Of a DNA stretch of 64,000 bases, positions 46,801-56,162 are shown in pieces. The notes under the pieces were generated by a model. That model made no database searches. It was not told the origin of the DNA and saw only the letters and a program-made list of their open reading frames with translations. The DNA comes from Symbiodinium natans (taxonomy: Eukaryota > Sar > Dinophyceae > Suessiales > Symbiodiniaceae). The DNA is taken from the NCBI GenBank assembly GCA_905221605.1, contig CAJNDS010000990.1, positions 286,501-350,500 of the forward strand, read 5' to 3'. A program made the translations under genes and the position numbers. The first letter of the stretch is position 1, and each line of letters begins with the position of its first letter.

Positions 46801-47203
46801 CTGAGCCCACAAGGGCTTAGGGATTAGGTTTAGGTTTAGGGTTTAGGGTTTAGAAATCAGGGAATCAGGGTTTAGGGGTTTAAGGGTTTAGGGTGTAGGG
46901 TGTAGGGTTTAGGGTTTAGGGTTTAGGAACCCCAGGCCCGGTGCCTTCCAGTTCTTGAAGCCAGCGTCACAGTCGAACTGCCCGTGCTCTTCGCAACCCA
47001 CCTTGAACTCCTGGAAACATCCACCGGGTTAGGACTCAGGGTTTTAGTAGGCATGTAGCGTTCAGGGTTTCGGCTTTACAGTGACTTTACAGGGCTTCCC
47101 ACGCCCTAACCCTATGCAACCTGAACCCTTGCGAGGCTCGGAGCCGTTTTCCTTTGCGCGGGTCTCTACTTCAAGCACCGATAGCCCCTCTCTGGGAAGC
47201 ATT

Positions 47204-47241
<38 letters not shown>

Positions 47242-50200
47242 GGGGGGGGGGGGGGGGGGGTGGGGGGGGTGGGGGGGGGTGGGGGGGTGGGGGGGGGTGA
47301 GGGGGGGGGGGTGGGGGGTTGGGGGGGGTGGGGGGGGGGGTGGGGGGGGGGGGGGGGGGGGGGTGGGTGGGGGGGGGGGGTGGGGGGGTGGTGGTGGGGG
47401 GTGGGGGGAGGTTGATCTTCACTGTGGGCCGATGTGTTTAGGTTGGGATGTTCCCCCCCATACCAGCAGTCCTTGATAGGGATTCTGGTACTCCCTATTA
47501 TGATCCTTGTTAAAGGGCTGTTAGTGTAAGGGGGGACATCCCAATGTTTAGGGTTTGGGAGCTTATGAGTTTAGGGTTTCGCAGTTTGTGGTGTTGGGCT
47601 CCTGGAGGTGCTTAAGGGAGCCGAACCCCTCAACTTGAGGGAACAAGGGTACGACATTCAGTACTGCCCTATCCTGCCCCTAAACCCTAAACCCTAAACC
47701 ATAAACCCAAGCTTTGGGGTAGGGTCTTGGGGCTGACGTAGCTATACAGTCTAGAGTCTAGGGTTTTGGGAGCTATGGTTTAGGGCGGGCTTAGGGTTTA
47801 GGGTTTGAATCAACTTACGCATGCTGGTCGCTGAAAATCGCAAGCTCCACGCCCCTCTACAGGTAAGTAACAAACGAATAAGGACTGCAAGGCCCCTACC
47901 CCAAGCCCTCGAACCCTATAAGCCCTGCAAGAATCCGACGCCCATAGCCCTGAAATCCTCTCAACCCTAAGACCTACAGCCCTGTAAGCGCTAGACCCCT
48001 GGACCCTGTGCCCCGGGCCTGGCAACACCAGTCCTTCTTCTGCGGCGACCACCCCTTGTGCCAGCGCTTCAAACCTTGGGGTCAAAGCCTAAATCGTTTC
48101 GAGCTTGGGTTTAGGGTTTAGGGCTTAGAGTTTAGGGGCTTAGAGTTAGGGTCTAGGCTCGGGGGGTGTGAAGGAAAGCCGTCCCCTAAACCCTTGCAGT
48201 CCACCGTGTCATTTACGAAAGGGGAGAAGGTCCGGCAAGGTGCCAACTCACTGCGGCGCGTTTTGCATGAAGATTTGGTACCTTCTGGCGATTTGCTGCC
48301 GATTGCTGTCGTCCCTGCGGCTTCTTCCGTCCCGTCCGCCCAGGTAAGGCGTCCAAGTCGCTGGAAGAGAGCGATGTGCAAGAGATGCCACAACCGAATC
48401 CAAGCATTCAGCCACCACGTTAGCCTGGCAGAGCTCCTGCCATCTTGTCTCTCTTGCCTAGAAACCCAGACAGCGGCGGGAGGCTTGGTTTGAAACAGGG
48501 CTTAGGGTTTCTGTTAGGGCATGGCACTTTATCTCAACAGCACCGTGCAGCAACCCCACTGCTATGTCAGAAGCACAACTCCCAGCTGGACAGTGATGTG
48601 GCAAGCTTGCGTTGCGCCACGTGGCCACAGTGGCACAACAAGTGGGGTTGATATTTGTGGGGGACCCCAAGAATGAGGCTTCTAGCTTGTATGGCACAAC
48701 AAGTTTCCATGGGTTATATGGCCGAAAACTGGGTTTAGGACCCTAAACCCATTTTAATTAAGACCCTAAACCAGAGAATTCAGATCAGCACCACACATGC
48801 TGATACCCTCCCAGCTTTCCCTGCGCGAGCAGCCAAATTTGGGGTTAGGGGGGTTGGGCATTAGGAAAGCTTGCGTCAGTATCTCTCCTTCTTCTGTCTC
48901 TAAATATGTTTTGGGATGGGTTTGGAGGCCCTATGCCTGTGGATTCGTAGGGTTTGTCCCGGGGTTCGGGCCCTTAGAACTTAAAATATCAACCTCAGCC
49001 CCCCCCTGCGCAGACATGCCTAAGGAGGCACACCCTCATGACACAAACCCCACTGAGCTACTCTAGGGGCCTGAATAGTTGGAATGGGGTTTTGGGGGGT
49101 TGCTATAGTATAATTACAAAGGGACCACAAGTGAATATCATTAGCAATTATTCCGACTCCTCTAGTATGGTTGAGGGCCAAAGTTTAAGGCCTTTGTGCT
49201 CAAGCACTTCAGGAACGAAAACAGCCAGATGCTGCATCAGCCCACTCATGCTGTGCGCCCCGACCGGCGGTACAGTCGAAGGGAACGGTTGTGAGCGAAC
49301 TGCCGCAGCCGATGTGCATGGTGGAGCAGCAGTACGCCTTGCGATTCGAGGCTTCTGGGTAGCGGCCCGTTTGGGAAAATCCCTAGTGGCAGGCACTTCA
49401 TGGGTGTGGGCCCTGGCAGAGAGACTAGCCAGAACCCCAAACCATAGCTGTAGCTTCTAGGCCCCTTATCCGCTCTCTCGCCCCCGACCTCAGCCCTTGA
49501 AGACAGCTGGGAACCTTGAATCACGCAAGCCAAACATCGAGGCGAACATCGTTGAACATGGCAGGGGGGCGCCTATTTGAGTAGAATGGGTATTTCAGGG
49601 TTGTTTATATGATACGTAGAGAAGGACTCAAGGAACAAGACTTGCAATTAAATTTGGCTCCTGCAGTAGAGGTCTGGCAAGACTCAACACCCGGACAAGA
49701 GCCCGCTGTTCAGATACGCACGCTCATCAACTTCAACTGCTTGCTTCCGCCACATCGCACCCGAAACCCTAAACCCTAAACCCTGAACCCTGAACCCTCA
49801 AATTCACCCCGACGGCTGGTGGGGGGCCTCGGAGCTTCTGAAGATTAGAGTGAGAGTAAGCACAACTTCCTGACTTTTGGGTTTAGGGTTTAGGGTTTAG
49901 GGTTTAGGGCTCCGAAAGCCTGCCAAAAACTCTGCTTTTGGGGATTGGGGTTTCGGGTTGCGGGGCCCTATAACCTATGCGCCCAAAAAAGTCGGGTTTA
50001 GGGTTTAGGCTTCGGGGTTTATGGCAACCTGAAAGCCTGAACTCAAAATGCCCACAAGCCTGCTGCGGTGCTGTGAAGCTCTGTGGCGGGCCATTGCAGG
50101 AGTACTCCTGGAGCCTGGGCTGGCCCCAAGGAACAGAAACCAAGGAAGCTAACCCGAGAACCCCAAACCCTAAACCCTAAACCCTAAACCCTAAAAACCA

Positions 50201-53200
50201 TGAAGCTGACGATGTGTTTTTTGGGGGCTGAGGCGCAGGGGATGTATGGGGGTTCTGCCTTAGCCTGCGTGAGGGCCTATGATTCACTCTGGAGCAGGAA
50301 CTGACATGCTGAGTTTAGGGTTTAGGGTTTAGGGTTCAGGGTTTAGGGCTTAGGATGTAGGGTTTGGGGGACTTTCCCCAGAAGCTTGGGGAGGCTCAGA
50401 TGCGGATGCGCCGGCGATGAGTGCGCTAGCATCCTGGGAGCCCTAAGTGCCCTGAGCCCTGGGTCACCTTCTCTTAGTAGTCCAGTCTGTAGGGGAACTA
50501 AAGGTTAGCCTTTGGGAGTATAGGGGCGATTCTATTGCCCCATAAAGGTTAAAGGTGACCTACTCTACTACTAAGTTAATCCTTAAGCCCGACACCCTGA
50601 CCCTTAAGCCCATGACCCCAACAGGCCCAAGCTAGGGTTGAGGGCCCCTAAACCCGAAACCCTAAACCCTCAAGCCTCAAGCCTCAACCCTAAACCCTAA
50701 ATCCTATCAGCTCGAAGGAAGCTGCGCCTATATATGGTTCAGCGTCGGGCGTTCCCGGCCCCCCCCCCCCCATGGTATCCCCCCCCCCAAGTCTACTCTA
50801 CGGTCCCTAAACCCTAAACCCTAAACCCTAAACCCTAAACCCTAAACCCTAAACCCTAAACCCTAAACCCTAAACCCTAAACCCTAAACCCTAAAACCCT
50901 AAAACCTAAACCCTAACCCTAAACCCTAAACCTTAAGTCTTAAACCTTAAACCCTAAACCCTAAAACCCTGAACCCTAAACCCTAACCCTAAAACCAACC
51001 CCCAACCACACCACAGGGGGGGGGGGATCATCTTAGTACCCCATCCGCGGGGAAAACCCTAAACCCTAAACCCTAAACCCTAAACCCTAAACCCTAAACC
51101 CTAAACCCTAAACCCTAAAACCCTAAAACCCTAAAACCCTAACCCTAAACCCTAAACCCTAAAACCCTAAAACCAACCCCCAACCACACCACAGGGGGGG
51201 GGGGGTATCATCTTAGTACCCCATCCGGGGGGGGGGGGGGGGTAAGGGGGGGGGGGGGGTAGGGGGGGGGGGGGGTAGGGGGGGGGGGGGGGGGGGGGGG
51301 GGCCCCGCCGGGGCTGAACCATATATGGGTTATGCTGAAGGTTTTCGGCTGAACCCCTAAACCTAAAACCCTAAAACCCTAAAACCCTAAAACCCTAAAA
51401 CCCTAAAACCCTAAAACCCTAAAACCCTAAAACCCTAAAACCCTAAAACCCTAAAACCCTAAAACCCTAAAACCCTAAAACCCTAAAACCCTAAAACCCT
51501 AAAACCCTAAAACCCTAAAACCCTAAAACCCTAAAACCCTAAAGCCCTAAAACCCTAAAACCCTAAAGCCCTAAAACACTGAAACCCTGAAACAGAAACC
51601 CTAAACCCTAAAGCCTAAACCCTAAAGCCTAAACCCTAAACCCTAGACCTTCACCCCAGGGGCCGGGCGGGACATCCTGCGATGGGCAGCCCTTGGAGTA
51701 GAACTCGCAGCACCACTCCTTCTTCTTGTCAGACCACCTGGGGGGAGTTTAGGGTTTAGGGTTTAGGGTTTAGGGTTTAGGGTTTAGGGTTTAGGGTTTA
51801 GGGTTTAGGGTTTAGGGTTTAGGGTTTAGGGTTTAGGGTTTAGGGTTTAGGGTTTAGGGTTTAGGGTTTAGGCCGCCCGAAAGTAGGGGGCTTTCCTTTC
51901 TCTTTGTTTTTTTTGGGTGGGAGGGTTTGGGGCTTACCGGTTCATTTGGGAATGAAGGCGGGAGTTCTTGGCCCTGTATGTAATCCCTAAGCCCTAACCC
52001 TGAACCCTATGTTTTACCATGACCTTTATGCTACAGCCGCCGTTTGCCCGAACTTGCAGGGCTTCGGGCTTAGGGCTTAGGTCTTAGTCTTAGTGCTTGG
52101 GGCTTGGGGCTTAGGCCTTAGGGTTTAGGGTCCAGGGTCTAAGGTTTATAGGCTTTAGGGCTTCTGCGGCCTCTTTCGCCATCCCAGGACCTACACGCCC
52201 GGCGCGACGACCAGGATTTAAGCAAACTCAAGCCTGACACATTCGGACCAGATGACCGGGACCGAGTCCACTCTGTTGTGTGGGACGGAACCTGCACCTG
52301 CACAAGAACACTTGCATAAGGGGCCTGTGGACAAAACGTCCACACAACCTCGCACCCGCAGACCTGCCGCCACGAATTTCTCAAGTCTTGATTGCTGGAA
52401 GTAAGAACTCGTTGTGGAGTTGGCTGAGCAGGAATATCTGCAGGGATCGGCTGGGCTTTGAAGTTAGGGCTCAGGTCGGGGGCTTGTCGGGCTGTTCTAA
52501 AGGGCACTTGAAAGGGATGGAGACCTTGGTAAAACGCGGACAGGTGTTTTGAACAACTGTTTCGATAACTTCGAGGACGCCGTGTGAGACTGCAAACAGC
52601 AACCTAAGCCCTGAAAACCCTAAAGCCCAAAACCCTAAACCCTAAAACCTGCAAGCAAACGAAACCAACAAAAAACTTTAAAGCCGCAGTTTTTTCCGGG
52701 AGCCAGGTTTCAGGGAGGCTCTGGGCTTCAGGGCCTACATCCTTCCTCCGGCAACCCGCTGCGAGAAGGGATCTCAAGCCTCAGCCTAAGCCTAAGCCCC
52801 AAACCCCAAACCTCAAACCCTAAACTCCAACAAACCCTAAACCCCAAACCCTAAACCCAAACCCTAAACCCCAAAACCCTAAACCCTATACCTTAAACCC
52901 CAAACCCTAAACCCTAAACGCCAGGTCCAAGATCTTGCTGGGGACCCGGCGCTGCCCGCCAGTTGTTGTACGCCGCCTGCCACGAAACGGCGTCGAGGGG
53001 TTTAGGGTTTAGGGTTCAGGGTTTAGGGTTTAGGGTTTAGGGTTTAGGGTTTAGGGTTTAGGGTTTAGGGTTTAGGGTTTAGGGTTTAGGGTTTAGGGTT
53101 TAGGGTCTAGGTTTAGGGTTTAGGGTTTAGGGTTTGGGGTTTACGGTTGAGGCTTGCCCCTAAAACCTACAGAAAGGACTGTTGTGAGGCGGAGTTGTTG

Positions 53201-56109
53201 GGTAGTTTTCAGTCATTTAATAAGGTTTAGGGGTTGGTAAACGCTTACAACTTTAAACTTATGGCCTCACAACAGTCCATTCGAAAGTGGGGATCTTGAC
53301 CATGATGTTTGGCACACTGAGATGATGTTCTCAAAGAGTGACATGTTCATGAGTTTGGAGGGGGGGGGGCAGGGGCCACCGCGTGGCCCACTCTTAGCCC
53401 CCCTCCCCCACCCCCCCCCCCCCCCCCCCCCCCGTCCCCCCCTCCCCACCCCCCGCCCTACCCCGCCCCCCCCCCCACCCCCCCCCCCCCTGGTTTCGAG
53501 GCTGTGCCTCAAGCGTAGCAGCCGTTGGTTTTTGCTTTCACGTATTTCCAGACCTGTTATTCGGAAGTTCCCTGCTTTCGAAACACAGCCTTTGTTTCGA
53601 AACACAGCCCCTGTTTCGAAACATGGATGTCACAGCCACAACTGCTTCACAAAACGATATCCAATCTCACCTTGGTTCCAGCGCTATATCTGAAGGTTGC
53701 GATGTCACATGTGCGAGTAAAAGGATATCTGCTCACAGTATTCTCGCGTCCCCGGGGCCTACAGGACATGTCTTGATGATGTGGGTGCTAATAATGTAGG
53801 GTTATAAGGTTAAAAATCCTATAGAGTTTAGCGTTATGACCCTAAACCCTATATGCTTTAAGGCTTAAGGAAAACAATAAAGTGGTTAAATCACTGAGGG
53901 TCTAGGGTTACGTTTTTGCAATGCCCTAAACCTTAAACTCTAAACCTTTAACCTCTTATAGGGTTTAAACCCTAAAGGGCTAACCCGGTAGGGTAGATAA
54001 ACCCTGAACCGAAAGGGGCCCTATAGGGTTTAAGGCTTAACCTAGTTTGAATGCCCAAACTTAAATTTAAATCCCCAGGCCTTAAACCTCTGAAAACCTT
54101 ATAGGGCTTAAAGGCTTTACTGCCTAAACCTGATGTATTTAAGGTCTGGGCATTTATACCTTCAGCATTAGAACCCTAAACCCTTTATGCTGTAAGGCTT
54201 AAGGAAAACAGTAGGATTTAAGCCTCGAGGCCTATAATATAGGGTTATAAGGTTCTAATCCTATAGAGTTTAGCGTCATAACCCTAAACCCTATATGCTT
54301 TAAGGCTTAAGGAAAACAGTAAAATGATTAAATCCCTGAGGGTCTAGGGTTACGTTTTTGCAATGCCCTAAACCTTAAACTCTAAACCTTTAACGTCTTA
54401 CAGGGTTTAAATCCTATAGGGTTAAACCTTTAAAAACCTTATAGGGCTTAAATGTTTTAATGCCTAAACCTGATGTACCTAAGGTGTGGGCATTTATACC
54501 TTCAGCGTTATCACCCTAAACCCTATCTGCTGTAAAGCTTAAGGTAAACAGTAGGGTTTAAGTCTCAAGGCCTATAATATGGGGTTGTATCAAAACCCCC
54601 GCGCAGTCGATTTCGAAAGGAATTGCCCGAAGCGTTTGGGGCAGTGCTTCTGACTCGTAAAACGATAATCAAGAAAATAAACCGATAACTTTGTAGTAAC
54701 AGGGCGGGCAGGCGCTATTCCAGTGATAAGCTTGTACTACAAATACATGAAAACACTGAAAACCCAGCCTGCTCAGCTTGTACTACAAATCAACGGAAAC
54801 CTAGCCGGTTTCAGTACTAAGCTTGTACTACAAATCAATGAAAACCCAGCCTGCTCAGAGGCACGTCCGTTCCAGTACTAAGCTTGTACTACAAATCAAC
54901 GAAAACCCAATCGGCTCACGGGAACGTCGGTTCCAGTACTAAGCTTGTACTACAAATCAACGAAAACCCAGCCCGCTCACGGGAACATCGGTTCCAAATT
55001 GTTGGTTCTTCCCCCAAACCCTGTAAAACGATAATCAAGAAAATGAAACGATAACCCTGGGACGGATGAATAGATTTAACTCGGGGTTTTTATACTATCG
55101 CATATAGGAATATAAGGTTCTTATCCTATAGAGTTTAGCGTTATAACCCTAAACCCAAACACTATATGCTTTAAGGCTTAAGGAAAACAGTAAAGTGATT
55201 AAGTCCCTGAGGGTCTAGGGTTACGTTTTTGCAATGCCCTAAACCTTAAACTCTAAACCTTTAACCTCTTATAGGGTTTAAACCCTATAGGGCTGCACTA
55301 TAGGGTTTAAGGTTTAACCTAGGTTGAATGCCCAAACCTGAATTTAATTCAACCTTTAAAAAGCCTTATAAGGCTGAAAGGTTTTAATGTCTAAACCTGA
55401 TGCACCTAAGGTCAGGGCATTTATACCCTCGGCGTTATAACCCTAAACCCTCGTACATCTGCTTTGCACTCGCAACAAAATCAACTTCATCCAAAACACT
55501 GCATCACATTCAAGAAAACTCCGCCTCACAACAGTCCCCTCTCAAAACCTAAAACCCCAAAACACCCAAAACTCCGAAACACTAGAAGCCGAAACCCCCC
55601 CCCCCCCCCCCCAAAACCCCAAAACCCTACGACTCTAAAAAACCGCAAAACCCTCTTAAAACCCCAAAACCCTAAAACCCATTTGGGACTTAAGGTGTAG
55701 GAATTTAAAGAGTAGGGCTTTGCCCCTTTGAGGTTTATGGATTGAATCCCCGAACCCACACCTTGAAACCCGAAACCCTAAACCCTATCTCCAGACGCTG
55801 GGCCTTTTTAACCCTCAAACCTGGCCCTCATCCTGAGCCCATCTCGCACACCCCACCCTAAACCCTAACACAACCCTTCGAACCCCACACCCTAAAACGC
55901 CTAAACCCCCAAACCCGAAACCCCAAACCCCAAGCCCTAAACCCTAAACCCCAAACCCCAAGCCCCCGGAATGCCTCGCAGTCGAAGGGCTCCGAGGTGG
56001 TCTCCGTGTGAGGCTTGCAGCCTGGATCTCCGGGGGCCCAGCAGGGTTTTGGGTTTGGGGCTGGGGATGTAGGGTTTAGGGTTTAGGGTTTAGGGGTAGG
56101 GTTTAGGGT

Positions 56110-56162
<53 letters not shown>

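Noticed and set aside
47081-47476. 131-codon Gly-rich open frame
   Set aside because: Translation of a G-tract inside the intron between exons 8 and 9.
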